Assembly (NCBI RefSeq): GCF_932526225.1
Contig: NC_064039.1
Span: forward strand, 12,418,139-12,482,138
Direction: 5' to 3'
Length of the DNA: 64,000 nucleotides
Source: Nematostella vectensis
Lineage: Eukaryota > Cnidaria > Anthozoa > Actiniaria > Edwardsiidae
Shown: positions 22,351 through 35,284 of the stretch, one piece after another
Numbering within the stretch: position 1 is the stretch's first letter
How the letters are laid out: every line of letters begins with the position of its first letter
The notes under the pieces: generated by a model
Database searches by the model: none
Seen by the model: the letters and a program-made list of their open reading frames with translations, nothing else
Told to the model about the DNA's origin: nothing
Position numbers and translations under genes: made by a program

Positions 22351-23941
22351 ACTACCTCATTTAGGGAGCGGTCATTAATTACTGGGGGGTGGGGTGGGGG
22401 CGGCAATTTTGCAAAACCCTGGGCTCAAAAATCGAGACCCCCCCCCTAGACCGGAGGCCCGCGCCAATAGAACTGGGGATTTGAAATGATTTGTTTTTGT
22501 CATCTGTAAGTACATCACTCAATTATGCTGCAATATAGTCTTTTGTTGTCCTAGGGCACTTTCCAAATATGCAAATAGAAGTAATTTTGTTTTCATCTCT
22601 CCCGAGGTCGACAGATGCATTCACGTACTTAAGGGAGTTGTTGGATCTCAGTGCTCAGTGATCTAAACAAGCGCAGGATCAACGCGAATAACCACGCTTG
22701 GGCCATCCAAAGGTTGACGATCAGCACCGAGAAAGAGGCGTTACGCAACGTGTAATGCTTCTTATCAGAAATGAGTGACGACGCAGGACTTTCCCCTTTC
22801 GTTAAAGTGAAGCGGTTATACAAAAAAAAAAACTGGATTTCCATAGGTGCAGTATGTTGGGTTACAATGGCTATCGCACCGCGGATAGGGCCTCGCGGCG
22901 AGGAACAAATCCCTAAGGGTGGAGGCGACGGGGTGTGTGCGGCTTACCGCTTGACCTATTATTTGAAGCCGTTTAGCGGCGAACCTCTGGAACTCAGGTT
23001 ATCACTTCATGTGGTCACCCTGTGTCTGTACTTAGTGACTGCCTTTTGATATCTGTCAGGTCGGGTACCGAGAGCTAACACTCCCCCCCCCCCCCCACCC
23101 CCCAACGAAAAAAAAAAACATATCAATGGCTGTCAAGTAGACCATGGCAATTCAAAACACAGTATAAATCCAAGGGGAGGGGAATACAAGGCACGGTGGT
23201 GAAATTAATTAAAAGCCGCGGGATTTGGTATTTTAGTATTTGGGATTTTAGGGGGAAAAGGTGCGGGATGCGGCGGGATTGTGCAAAATAATGCCCGGGA
23301 TCGCGGGATCCCCTCCAGACCCTGTAATCCTGTAAATTGGCCAAAAAGAAAAGATACTTCCCTTATATGGCTGGTCGCTTCCGACAAAGTTATAATGGGA
23401 AAAAAGTTAAACGAAACATCACATAATTCGTGATCATGTGGTTAAAAAAGAACAATAAGCCGAACAGTGGTGTCACGCAACAGCAATAACTGTAAAAAAG
23501 AAAGAAACTCATGGTGATTTCTTTATCTCAAAACTATAAACATAACATTACTACAAGGTAAAAAAAAATAATTTGCCTGGTGTCTTCGGCACAATTCCTG
23601 GAGTTTCAGAATTATTAAGGATAGAGGAAGCCGTCTGCATAATGATTCATGACGTACAAGGATTTGTCGGCTTTGCACTAAACACGCAAAGACAAAGCTT
23701 CCCAAAAGCCATTGCGGCCCATGCGCTTAAAATAACAGAGCGCTGTGACAACAAAACGTTTGATTGTTTGATTATGCGCAACCGTATGCATAATCAGTAG
23801 CTGTCTTTACAACTGGCGTCTTCTACTGGGACAGCGAAATGGCAGACAAACTCCTTGAAACTTTACGAGTTCTTGCGCGGTCTAGCTAACAAAATACTTT
23901 GGCAAGCTGAGAGATTTTGAGGGCAAACGTTTAAGAGTAAG
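22351..23941. other. Intergenic region upstream of WHRN
   Basis: No gene was recognised. It holds a dispersed-repeat end (TTTAGGGAGCGGTCATTA at 22360) followed by G- and C-rich tracts, a C homopolymer near 23083-23101, and a short imperfect repeat of CGCGGGAT/GGGATTTT motifs at 23215-23320. The last few hundred bases before 23942 presumably hold the WHRN promoter and 5' UTR. No TATA box stands out. Confidence 0.5.
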
Positions 23942-26900
23942 ATGACTGCCACAAACGAGGCTGAAAGGAAACAACAGCTTCGTGATTTTCAACGAAGTGC
24001 CCACCGCTTACTCAGCGAGGACGATCGCGATTATTTACATTATGTGATGAAGGAATACCAGACCTACAAGTCGGTAGAAAAACTTGTATCAGCACTTCGA
24101 TCATGCCTGGATACACCGAGAAAGCTCGACCTGCTTGCAGACATACGCAATTTAATCCCCAAAGCACATTTGAGTAAGTTTGATAGCCTGGTGCCGTATC
24201 ACAAAATGGCACATCCGATCAAACCACCGAATCAAATAGCGCCAGACCGCAAGACCCAAAGTCTAAACTTGAGAAACGGAGAACTTAAAGGGCTACAAGA
24301 AAACGGGGATGAATCAATGTTTAAAGTTGTTACTCTTGTAAAGACTGACCCAGACCAAGTTTTAGGGCTCAGTATTCGTGGGGGAAGAGAACACGGATGC
24401 GGCGTGTACATCTCACAAGTTGATTCGGATTCTCAGGCAGAGAAGCAAGGATTGCATCTTGGAGACCAGATTATTGAAGTCAATGGAATCGACTTCGAGC
24501 AAATAGCTCAAAACTCCGCTATAAATTTGCTTTCTTCTTTGAGTAAAATGAAGCTTGTGATAAGGACGGGTGGTAAAATGCCGGACATCTTGGATGTAAA
24601 GTCACCGAAAAATTGGTAAGTTACGCTCGTGTGCTCCCGTTGCGCGTTCATAGTAACAACTAAAGCGTGTGTATCTTTATCTTTCTACGGGTCAAAAATC
24701 AGTATTATCTCGTATATCCGGTCTCAGCTTATCAATCTTTTTATGAACTTTAACAAATCTTCGTAATTTTGATTTCAACATTTTTATTAGTGTAGTTGAC
24801 TACCTACTTCGATATTGGACTATGAATATGCGATTTTGATATGTGCGTTTCGCTTTCTGTGATGTGATATGCTCTGAGAATAAATTGATATTGACCGATC
24901 TTTTCATTGTCGATAACCCTTCTTTGGAACTCCTAACGAAGTCGAATTCCATAACACCGAAATGGCTTCCTGCTGCAATAGACTGGCTTTCTACAGTAAC
25001 TTGTAAGTTTTGTTGCGACTTTAAACACTCAATTAATTGTATTTTGAAATTAAAAATAAGTACATGTTATTAACTGTGGCTCAGCAATTTTAATAAAGTT
25101 GTCTAATAAATCAAGAAATATTCTTTAAATAGTCTAATAGATGTTTACATAAAACAATCCTGAAAGTGCTAAACAGCTAATAGCCCAAAGAGCTGTCTAC
25201 TTGCAAAAGTTAAAGCGCCACTTTTCTTACTTTCGATGGGCAAAAATACATTAAATACCCATTAAATGTCGTAAAATGTGCTTTTTTCTTTCAATTTTAG
25301 GAATAATTTATTTAAACCTGTCACTTTTCCAAAGTGTAAGTTGTTTGTTTTTCGTACAAAAGCCCAGGTTAAGGACTGGCCTATTTTGTTACAGAGGCCA
25401 TAGCCAAATATTTTTCATACATTTTTTGTTGTATCTTTGTATTGTGTTTAACATAAACTTCATTAACTTTTGACATAAATACCCTCAGATAAAGCTCTTT
25501 TGTCTCTAAATAAAGGAATATATTCCATCACCCATGGTGGATTTATAGGATTATCTTTACAGTGTGTTTATCATGCTATTTCTTTTAGTAAAAGTATGAA
25601 ATCATGTTTTGACTCAACTTATCAGCATAAGTAAAATGTGAATAAAAAGGTTTAAAGAAATTGTGCATATAAGTGCACATTCCACACTACACAAAGGGTT
25701 TTTTTTTGTTTCTGGTTTTGTCCACTCTTGGTACGTGTGTTTTTGTTTCTCGGGGACAGGACTTAGCCAATTATATGTGAATCCGCACTGAACATTCAAG
25801 CCGAACACGAAATGCATACGTTTTAATCAGATGTGACTTCTGAGAACCGAATCATGGTACGTAGAAGCGTTAATATCTGCCTGGGATCTATTGCTGTCCA
25901 TTATCAAGCAAGCTGCAACTAGTACGATGCTATAGTTTGCCTGCGATAATATTTTATTTGGCAACGGCCTGATTGACAAGGATAAACAAAGTTGTGTTTT
26001 TGTTTCAAAACGGCCAGCTCAGCCTGCAAGCCATTGCATCCTTTGATATTCGGCCCTTCGAGGACAAACTTTTGTCAACTGTCTACTCGGGTCCGCACTT
26101 GTCTTTGGTCATAACCTGAAAGGTGCTGTCAACAACTATCCCTGTACAAACAGCTAAAAGTACTAGTGCGGATTGGCCCCAACGGATTGTTATTTACTAA
26201 TTTCAAGCAATGTTGCACAGGAGGATCCATGTGACACACTTGTTTGTGATACTCATGAAACATTGCGGGTTACAACACGTGGATACTCCAAATGCAACCT
26301 TATTTGAAATAGGTGTATCCTTAAAAAATTAGAATTCCTTTTGGTTAAAATACACTTAATGTATGAATGGCAAATACCTTTTTTGATCACTAGGACAAAT
26401 TCTGATCTCTTTAGATACTAAGGAGTTCCCTGTTTAGGGCTGTAGCAGGGGGTGGGGCACTGGAGTCTGTGTCCACCTCTCCACTCCATTTTACTTAATT
26501 TTTAATATAAGGAAAGGACCAGTAGAGGCATGGCTGTGCCCCTTACGTTTTGTGTCTGTATCATACATGTATCATGTACATGTATCATGCACAGCTGAAC
26601 AGTAGATCCATATGCTCAACGTTCTAGCTCTTTTGATCCACAAAAGAGTCATAAGAGCATCATAAATTTAAAACAACACTTATAAAACACATTATGAACT
26701 TTTTCTTGAATATTTATATCATTGGATAATAGGGAGAAACAAAATGGAAAAGTGTCCCCAAGAGAGAAAGCTGGTGATGACAGCTTACAGAACAGCAGTG
26801 CAGGGAGTGGTAGTAATTACGGAATAACACTCCAGCCGAATCACCACATACTAAACAGCTCCGAAGAGAGACGAGTAAACCTTGTGGTTGAGCCTACTCA

Positions 26901-29900
26901 GACGGGCTTCATTGGGTTCAACCTGCGAGGCGGGGCTGAATATGGACTGGGTATATATGTCTCTGGGTAAGCTGTTAGATTAAAGTTCTTTATGTATCCA
27001 TATTGCCCTGTGGAGGGTAGGTGTGGTTTCAGGGGGAGGGGTAGGTGGTGGTTTCATTAAGCACCATTTATAAGAACACAGGGATAACCTAGGTTTTTAT
27101 GTGCTCAACAAATTTGTTGTCGGCTGCATATGTACTGCTTGAAACCTGTTGGTTTAAAAAAAGACATTTATATAAAAAGAAATATCTGCTGAGAAAAGTG
27201 GAGGTCTGGTGTCCCCCTGCCCTTCCGCTGCTCCTGAATGCATTGGGGCTAAACTTGGCAAATTTACCTCCTGCCATATGTTCTATGTATTGGTTCCCCC
27301 TTCTTTGGGTTGGTGCACCCCCTCAGGATATCCAGGGTCTGCCCTACTGGAATAAACTCCCTGTGAACACACCTGCCCTGTACTTAACTTGTGCTGCTTA
27401 CTCTTCCTAGTGTTGACCAAGGCTCACTAGCAGAGCAAGCAGGGTTCAGAGTTGGTGATCAGATTTTGAATGTCAATGATAAAAGTTTTGAAAACATCAA
27501 ACATAAGGAAGCTGTGGACTTCATCAAAAGTAACAAGCATATCATTGTTACTCTAAAGGTATGTGATAAATACTTCTACAGTGCCGTAGTAGGCCTCAGA
27601 ATATTGGATGGGCACAATTGAGAAACATTAAGAAAATATTAGGGGGTACTGATACGCCCCTATTGGTTATTTCCTTATAATTTTCGAAAAATATTAGGGG
27701 GGGCCCACCCCCTGCTACGGCCCTGTTCTAGTTAGAATATATGTATGCCACTTGAAGAACTTCGAAATTGTTTTAACACAGCCATGAGATTTTTGTAGCT
27801 CTTAAATGTTTCAGTTTAATCTATGGCTTGACAGTTTATGTCAAAGCATCAGGAGCAAAAGTAGGAATGAACACCCTGCTCCTTGTTGAAAACCTTTTTT
27901 AAAACCTTTATTTTAACTAACTGTTTCTCCCCTTTTTTAATGTCTACAGGCTGCAGGAAAGTTACCAGAGGCCAAACACTACTCATCTGAGATCAGCTGG
28001 ATTCTTCCCGATGGCACTGTTGTTAGAGGTACGAAAAAGGCTAGAGGGTATTCGGAAGAGGTTATTCTTCCTTATAGCAATGTTGCTAGAGGTACGGAAA
28101 AGGTTATAGCTATTTTTCCTGATGGCAATGTCGCTAGACATTTGAGGTATAAGCGAGTATTCTTCCTTATTTAGAGGGTCAGAGGGTATTCTGAAAAGGT
28201 AAGAGGTTATTCTTCTTGGTGAGACACCTTCTGGTGTTGGGAAAGGTCTGGCGGGCGTTATTCTTCCTGGTGGAACTGTTTTTAGAAGCATGGAAGAGGT
28301 TAAAAGAGATCTTCCTGATGGCACTGGTCTTAGTAGCGTCTACTCATCGCCGGCTAGTTACTCTTTGTTTAATGCTTACGTTATTTTCGTTTGTTATTAG
28401 AAAGCAAAGAGCACTTCAGTCGATCTTTGTCTCAACCACCTTCGCCAGTGTCACCAATGGATCTTAGCTCCACATCAGCCCAGCTTGCTCTCTCTGCGAG
28501 TAGCAAACTTTCGCTCTCTGCCTTGGAGAACAACAACCACCCAGACATGCCTAAACCCGAGCTGAGAGAATTCGGTGTTCAAACCCCAGATATTCCAATG
28601 GTGGACGCAAATATGAGTCCTGTTCTTATGTCTACTCCGTGCCAGAGTCCTACCCCAGCAACCCCAGTGCAAGGGAGCCCTGAACTACAACGAGCAACAA
28701 GCGCAAAGAGTGTTGCCACCACGGCTTCCACTACTAGTAGCGGCGACAAAGGGAGCACAAATAGTAGAGAAGATTTGGAAAAGAGATATTCTTCCACGAA
28801 CGCGGATGTAATTATGGTTGCGTCTGGTAGCGACGAGGCAATGCGACAGGATGATAAGAAGAAGGTCAAGAAATCAAAGTCCTTCTTGCAGAAACATGGC
28901 GATAAGATCAGATCCAAGTTAAGCTTCAGAAAGAAGAGTAAACCCAAGACGGAAACCAAAGGTAGGTCTTATAAAATACTTACCAGAATGTTGAGAGTCT
29001 TTTGTAAGGCATTAGAGGGTATTCTAAAATGTTTAATCTGTAGGGGAGGAGGCCGGGCTGACCCCCTTTTCTCTTGCTGGTTTTACGAGCGCGTCTTACG
29101 TCTCCGATGAAGATCTTTTTCTCCCTCCCTTCACTCTAGTGAAAAGGAGCAGTCTCGTTCGAAGCATGAAGCGGTAATCATTTTGTATTTAGGTGGGCCG
29201 ACCAAGCAACAGATGCTGCTGTACATCGAGGAAAGAGCCAAGAAAATCCTGGTAGTGGATGAGTATGACGCCCTCATAAAGCACATTATACAGGTAGGTA
29301 ATAGATCACACCCATACAGCTCTTGTGAGACTGTCGGTTTACACAATGCCTTAATTTCCTCTCCTTTCCCAGTAATCTTCACCTTGAAAAGATCGAAAGG
29401 CCTCGTTTACACGTATATAACTTCGCTCCATGACAGGTAATCAGGGATCCATGAAAAAAAGAGACTTGGAATCCGGAACCCGTGCTACTGGAATCCGGAA
29501 TCTACACACTAGGATCAGGAATCCACACACTAGGATCCGGAATCCACTCACTAGGATCCGGAATCCAGAACCCTATTGGAGAACCTGTCATGGGGCGATA
29601 GATTAGATATTTTACCTCGAAGCCATCTGTCTCTATCTTACTTTGTAACCGTTGTACTTATGTAATCAGTATCTGGATAACGGAGATGTTGAAGTGCTTG
29701 TTAAGGAGCTACTGGCTATCTTGGACAAACCGGAGAAAGCTCTGCTGCTTAGGGACATCAGGTGAGGAATTATTCATGTTTGATTACTTTTTTACTTATA
29801 AAGTAATATCAATTGTTCGAGGGAAATAAATAGTGGGGTTTAATTTTTAACGCCTTTCTGAGGATAGAGTGGTTTCGGTGGCATCTCGAGCCGCGCACTT

Positions 29901-32576
29901 TAATACAACAACAAAGGACTTACGCTCGAATAGTCATCGAAACCATCGATGACGATGGACGTTTAGCAGGTTCCAACCTTGTTTGATTTATTTCCTGTTT
30001 ACCCAGAACACCCAGCATGTCTACAGCTTCCCTGTAGTCTTTCTATAAAAAAATAACTTTAAAAAGCTCTCAAGCCAGCGAAAAATGCCGACATCTGCAC
30101 ATCTTGTCTAAACAAGACGGTATTGTTCTCCGTAGGTCGCTTATCTCACCGTACGATCTCGGACGGTTTGACGCCATGGTGTCCGTTCATGAAAAGGGCG
30201 CGCAGGAGTACTTATCAGTCTGTGTACCAGGTAACTATGAAGTCATAACTTATGGATTAACCCTTTCTCGAGTGGGCCGTAATATTTACCACAATTACAC
30301 TTTCAAACCAACAAAACTCTGTGCAATTATGACATGGTAGACACCGTAATGCTCAGTTGGCCACAACTTGACGATATACACAACACCTCCAAACAAAGTG
30401 TGCAAACAGCCTCAGCATTGTCGCGCCAGTAAGCGCAATTTCCAGCTCTTTTCTGTTAGCCTGCAAACTTGTCCCTCATCAACTATCAGTAGGGCCTGTA
30501 AGGCCCAGCGATCGATGGAGGCAGTGTAATGTTGGTCTTTATCCCAGCAATTCCGGTCGCTGTTGGCACAAAGTAATTGAAACTTATCCATTTGACTTTT
30601 AAAAAGCTCACGCAAGATATGTTGTTATAAACACTCCATACATATTGCAGCTAATTGTTTTACTGGTCGCGCTGTAAGCACCGCATGCTACCAGGGGTCC
30701 TTCCATAGGATCTCCTTAGCAGCCCCCTTAAAAACCTCGATGTTTTCTATATGTCATACCTACTTCGTCTCCCGCCAACAGGTTCGCCCACCATTATCCC
30801 GACTGCTGTGGAAAAACCCAAACGCCAACTCGTCGCCGTCATTCAAGGTAACAGGAGACCTTCAATAAGCTCTTTAGAAAGGAAGAGGCAGAAGTTAAGA
30901 GATAGGCCTACGACCCTTTTACGCATTGACGTTCCGTAACTGTCATTGAATAAAGCTGTCCATTGCTCATGTCTTGTTTGTGAGTAGCAGTCAATCAAAC
31001 TGCCTTGACTCCCAGGCTTCTTGCTGTTCATAGTCATGGTTTATGGTTCGAAAGTAATCCAAATGTTTGCTTTGACGTTTAGACAGTAGAGGCGGTTTCC
31101 AAATACGCAGCAACGCTGAACTCGAAAGAATACGCAAAGAAAAAGAAGAACAGGCAAAGATGCATAACCAACAATTAGCCTGGCTTGGGGGTAACATTCT
31201 CGACAGGCAGATGCGTCAGGGAACAAGTGAATACTACGCTGTCCAATCAACAACTCCCGAGCCCGGAGATATGAGACCGGTCAAAGACAGCGGCCTCCAC
31301 GCATCACCAGGGCCAATGGCCATGGATATTCCATTAATCCAGATTCCTAATGGTAACATGAACGGCACTGACTCACCCCCAGTCGGCAAATCTGCGAACA
31401 CGCTCATGGTGCCAGATAGGGTGGCCGTGGAATACCAAGATGACGACGATGACGAGGCGCCCGCGGCAATAGGTAGTCAGCAGTCTGCGTTTGTGCCGGT
31501 ATCGGTTTCAGTTCCGAGCATTGCCGTGTCGGACGCGCCAAGCGAGCAGCTAATATTACTGCCGAAGAACAGGACAAGTCTAGGTAAGGACGGCGGGGGT
31601 AAACAAACGACCATTTCGTTAAGGATCGGAGCAAAGGGCCGACCATTTAGAGGATCGTAGGTGGAGTTGTGGGAATGTGACCTTTTATGTAACGATGGTT
31701 GGTGGGGGCGACCTCTTAGTTAAGGATGTGGTTGGGTGGGGGGGGGGGGATTAGTGACCATTTAAATAGCGTGGTGGAGGATTTGTGAAAATGTTTTGTC
31801 CATTTGCTTACTCGTGTGTATCTCTTTATTTTTTTTTAAAGCAGGCTCTGACTTGTGTTTGAAATATAGGTATCAGCATTTCCGGAGGTAAAGGCTCCAA
31901 AACCCAACCTGAGATACGAATCGAAAAGGTTTTCCCGGGGGGCGCGGCAGCAGATGACGGTAGACTAAAGGTAGGCACAAAACATGAGAGAGAGAGAGAG
32001 AGAGAGAGGCATGAGAAAGTTAGCCCAGGTCTTTGTCACATCTTGCTCCTGTTTTGTCTTGGACTTGTGACGTCACAGGTTAAACAATGGTTCACACACT
32101 TTATAAACAACCACTTTGAGAGATAATTCAAATTCACGACAGCATTGGTTTTGCACATTTCCCACGTTCTCTTACTGTGCCTGGCATGACACTTATCACA
32201 AATGGTTCTAGCGCCCATGCCATCCTTCTTTTTACTTATGTCTTGGTGACTGGGAATGCAATTTCGTTTTCCTTGCAAAAGGATATCGGTATAATGTCGC
32301 ACGTATTCAATATGTTGACGTCATCGACTTAGCCCATGTTACCTTCTCCTAACCTCAGTCGCGGTAACCAGTTATCAATTTCGATTAGATACGATTATAG
32401 ATGTTTATTCCTAATAAAGTCCTGTTTTGCAATTTAAGAACGGAGACGAGGTGATATCTGTCGATGGCATGAGCTTGAAAGATGTGACGCACGCAGAAGC
32501 AGTAGATATCATACGCCGATCCTACAACGACAAGAGCAAGACGGTGATGCAAATAGTGGTCTTTCCTAAACAGTGA
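23942..32576 (+). CDS. Whirlin orthologue, 12 coding exons
   Basis: Exons: 23942-24615, 26733-26966, 27411-27558, 27950-28028, 28401-28961, 29193-29293, 29670-29761, 30136-30230, 30782-30847, 31083-31583, 31870-31970 and 32439-32576. All phases close to 929 codons plus TGA, against 907 in human whirlin. Domains in order: harmonin-homology domain 1 (~12-90), PDZ1 (~125-212, [18 protein letters not shown]), PDZ2 (~273-352, [18 protein letters not shown]), a Ser/Thr/Pro-rich linker ending in a basic patch, harmonin-homology domain 2 (~567-660), a charged coiled segment (~690-715), and PDZ3 at the C-terminus (~845-929, SLGISISGG). An N-terminal HHD plus a second HHD before PDZ3 separates whirlin from harmonin and PDZD7. 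In vertebrates whirlin scaffolds Usher-complex proteins at stereocilia tips and photoreceptor cilia. Confidence 0.93.
26251..26317. repeat. Single TIR arm of the ACACCTATTTC MITE family
   Basis: GCGGGTTACAACACGTGGAT to TTATTTGAAATAGGTGTA matches one arm of the element at 17692-17953. The second arm was not found nearby. It lies in WHRN intron 1. Confidence 0.6.
26435..26570. mobile_element. Partial CAGGGCCG-family MITE in WHRN intron 1
   Basis: TAGGGCTGTAGCAGG at the left and GACCAGTAGAGGCATGGCTG with GTGCCCC internally match the copy at 44748-44907. The right terminus has been lost. Confidence 0.6.
27579..27725. mobile_element. CAGGGCCG-family MITE copy 2
   Basis: Left end CAGTGCCGTAGTAGG and right end CCTGCTACGGCCCTG are inverted copies. 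A perfect 5-bp duplication TTCTA flanks it (27574-27578 and 27726-27730). It starts 20 bp after the donor of the PDZ2 exon of WHRN. Confidence 0.85.
27996..28345. repeat. Degenerate tandem repeat made of a WHRN exon end and its donor
   Basis: Blocks resembling the last ~30 bases of exon 4 plus its donor (ATTCTTCC.GATGGCA.TGTTGC and TAGAGGTACGGAAAAGG) recur about four to five times into intron 4. One downstream copy keeps GAGGTACGG, a near-identical donor, at about 28090. Unit length varies around 60-80 bp. Confidence 0.6.
29485..29575. repeat. 21-bp tandem repeat
   Basis: The unit is CTAGGATCCGGAATCCACACA, about four imperfect copies, in the WHRN intron between exons 6 and 7. Confidence 0.75.
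31985..32008. repeat. (GA)n microsatellite
   Basis: About 12 GA dinucleotides in the last WHRN intron, 15 bp after the exon 11 donor. Confidence 0.9.
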
Positions 32577-33985
32577 ACGTGGCTGATAAGACACCCAGGG
32601 AGACGGACCCAAAACTACTGGCAGGAGAGTGCCACAGAGGGTTTTAGGGAGATCAGTAGTTAGAACATATTTATGCCAGCCATGTGGTGATAATTCCTTG
32701 CCCTATTTTCATCGTCACCATTATCACATCATCACATCACATCAAGTATCAAAATCGTCGTCGTCAACATAATCTATTTCATGATTATGATTATCATCAT
32801 CATTATTATCCTCATACATATTAACAGCATCAGCACACTATCAAACATCATCGTTATTATCTTACCACCAACATCATTATTATCACCATTATCGTTATCA
32901 TGATCACCATAATCGTTATTATCATCATCATCAGCAGCAAAAGCAGCAGCAGCATATTAAAACAAGTCAAATGTGATATACAAAATGCGCTACTACATAT
33001 TCTAGCTAACGTCTTGACAATGGATTTTTACCGCTAAAAGTTTTTTTAAGTATATAAACTAGGTATTTTATCGCTTGATATAACATTTTATACAGCTTTA
33101 AGGTGCATGTACAAGATTATCTTATTCGACACACAGCAATATTAGAATTTTGAAAAATCAAATCAAAGATGCTTCGACGCCGCTTGCATTACTGCTCAGG
33201 GCCTGGGGTTGAATGCCCTATTTTATCCAATCAAATGTCGAGACGTATTTATCCCTGGGCTAGGGCTAACCTGCTTCCCAGGAACCGTCCAAGGAGCTCA
33301 AGACAAAGTCTCAAAATATATACTCAAGATATTCTACAATCAATCATAAGTGCTGACGTCGTACATGCGGGGATGGGTATATTTTTTCAGCTCTAAATAT
33401 CTCGTGTATTATCGGTGAAATTACAGATGTTTCTCCGTACGGGCAACACTTACTGATTTCGTTTATTGGCTCAGCTGTGACTCACACATTTGATTGGTAG
33501 AAAATCATTTGCAGCTCGAAAGCCGAGACTTCGTCTGGGCTGGCTATCTTATTATGCCAATAATGACTGGTATCAATCACCTAACGATGTATGTTGGCGG
33601 GTACTTGGGATGTGATGGCTTGCAGTCATTCCCTGGTTGTTTACCTTATTGTTGTCTCCACCATCAGCAAACTATAGAGAAATAATAAAAAACATCTACA
33701 ACTATCATTTAAGCAGTTTTAAAGCGTATGTAGAGATTCACGATTCTCTTTGAAAGATGTAAATGCTGATGAATGCAGATGTTTTAAGGCAGTTTTAGTA
33801 TGTCAGGAAAATCAACCTAAAACATTGTTGTACGTTTTCATACATAGTGAACATAGTCTTTCAATACACATTTGTTATAACATGTAAATAGTGCAGATGA
33901 GTATACTTTGTACAGATATAATTATCAAAAGCTTGATCTTTTAAAATATGTCTTGCTTTCTTGACATATATCTGTTGAAATTATA
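32577..33985. other. WHRN 3' flank
   Basis: It contains an imperfect ATC/ATT trinucleotide-rich tract (about 32700-32950). An AATAAA at about 33684-33689 and other A/T-rich stretches could act as polyadenylation signals. No further gene is seen. Confidence 0.5.
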
Positions 33986-33989
33986 ATAC

Positions 33990-35280
33990 AGTGATACCAT
34001 CACTTAATGGTGGTACACTAAATGTTGGTAACCCTGTGGTACCTTCACTGAATGGTGTTTACCCTGCAATACCATCACTGAATGGTGTTGCCCCTGCAAT
34101 ACCATCACTGAATGGTGGAGAACCTGTTGTACCATCACTGAATGGTAAAGACCCTGCAATACCATCACTGAATGGTGGAGACCCTGTGATACCATCACTG
34201 AATGGTGGAGAACCTGTTGTACCATCACTGAATGGTAAAGACCCTGCAATACCATCACTGAATGGTGGATACCCTGTGATACCACACTGAATGATGGAGA
34301 ACCTGTTGTACCATCACTGAATGGTAAAGACCCTGCAATACCATCACTGAATGGTGGAGACCCTGTGATACCATCACTGAATGGTGGAAAACCTGTTGTA
34401 CCATCACTGAATGGTAAAGACCCTATGGTACCATCACTGAATGGTGGAGACCCTGTGTACCATCACTGAATGGTGGAGAACCTGTTGTACCATCACTGAA
34501 TGGCGGAGAACCTGTTGTACCATCACTGAATGGTAAAGACCCTGTGGTACCATCACTGAATGGTGGAGAACCTGTTGTACCATCACTGAATGGTGAAGAA
34601 CCTGTTGTACCATCACTGAATGGTAAAGACCCTGTGGTACCATCACTGAATGGTAAAGACCCTGTGGTACCATCACTGAATGGTGGAGACCCTGTGATAC
34701 CATCACTGAATGGTGGAGAACCTGTTGTACCATCACTGAATGGTGGAGAACCTGTTGTACCATCACTGAATGGTAAAGACCCTGTGGGACCATTACTGAA
34801 TAATAAAGACCCTGTGGTACCATCACTGAATGGTGGAGACCCTCTGATACCATAACTTAATGGTGTTGACCATGTGGTACCATCACTGAATGGTGGTAGC
34901 CCTGTAGTACAATCACTAAATGGTGGTATCATTCCTGACTGGTGTTGACCCTGGGGTACATTCTGTGGTACCATCACTGAATGGAGACCCTGTATAACAT
35001 CACTAAATGGTGGAAGCTCTGTGATACCATCATAGAGTGGATGTACTGAATGGTGATAGACATGCAGTACCATCACTGAATGGTGATAGCCCCGTGGTAC
35101 CATCACTGCATGGTGAAGACCCTGTAATACCAACACCAAATGGTGTTAGCCCTGTAGTACAATCACTAAATGGTGGTATCATTCCTGACTGGTGTTGACC
35201 CTGTGGTACACCCTATAATACCGACACCAAATGGTGTTAGCCCTGTGGTACCATCACTGATTGTTGGAGACCCTGCATGC
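33990..35280. repeat. 30-bp minisatellite, ~43 copies
   Basis: The unit is ACCATCACTGAATGGTGGAG plus ACCCTGTGGT, with variants (GTAAAG for GTGGAG, TTGT for GTGG). Because 30 is a multiple of three, frames stay open on both strands (VPSLNGGEPV-type decapeptides on plus; several phase breaks). There is no start context, splice site or flanking coding sequence to support a gene. The right third is more diverged. Confidence 0.95.
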
Positions 35281-35284
35281 CATT

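Noticed and set aside
28579-28959. 126-codon minus-strand frame
   Set aside because: Antisense shadow of WHRN exon 5, whose splice phases are consistent.
34423-35139. 238-codon minus-strand frame
   Set aside because: Translation of the 30-bp minisatellite; no conserved domain or exon structure.
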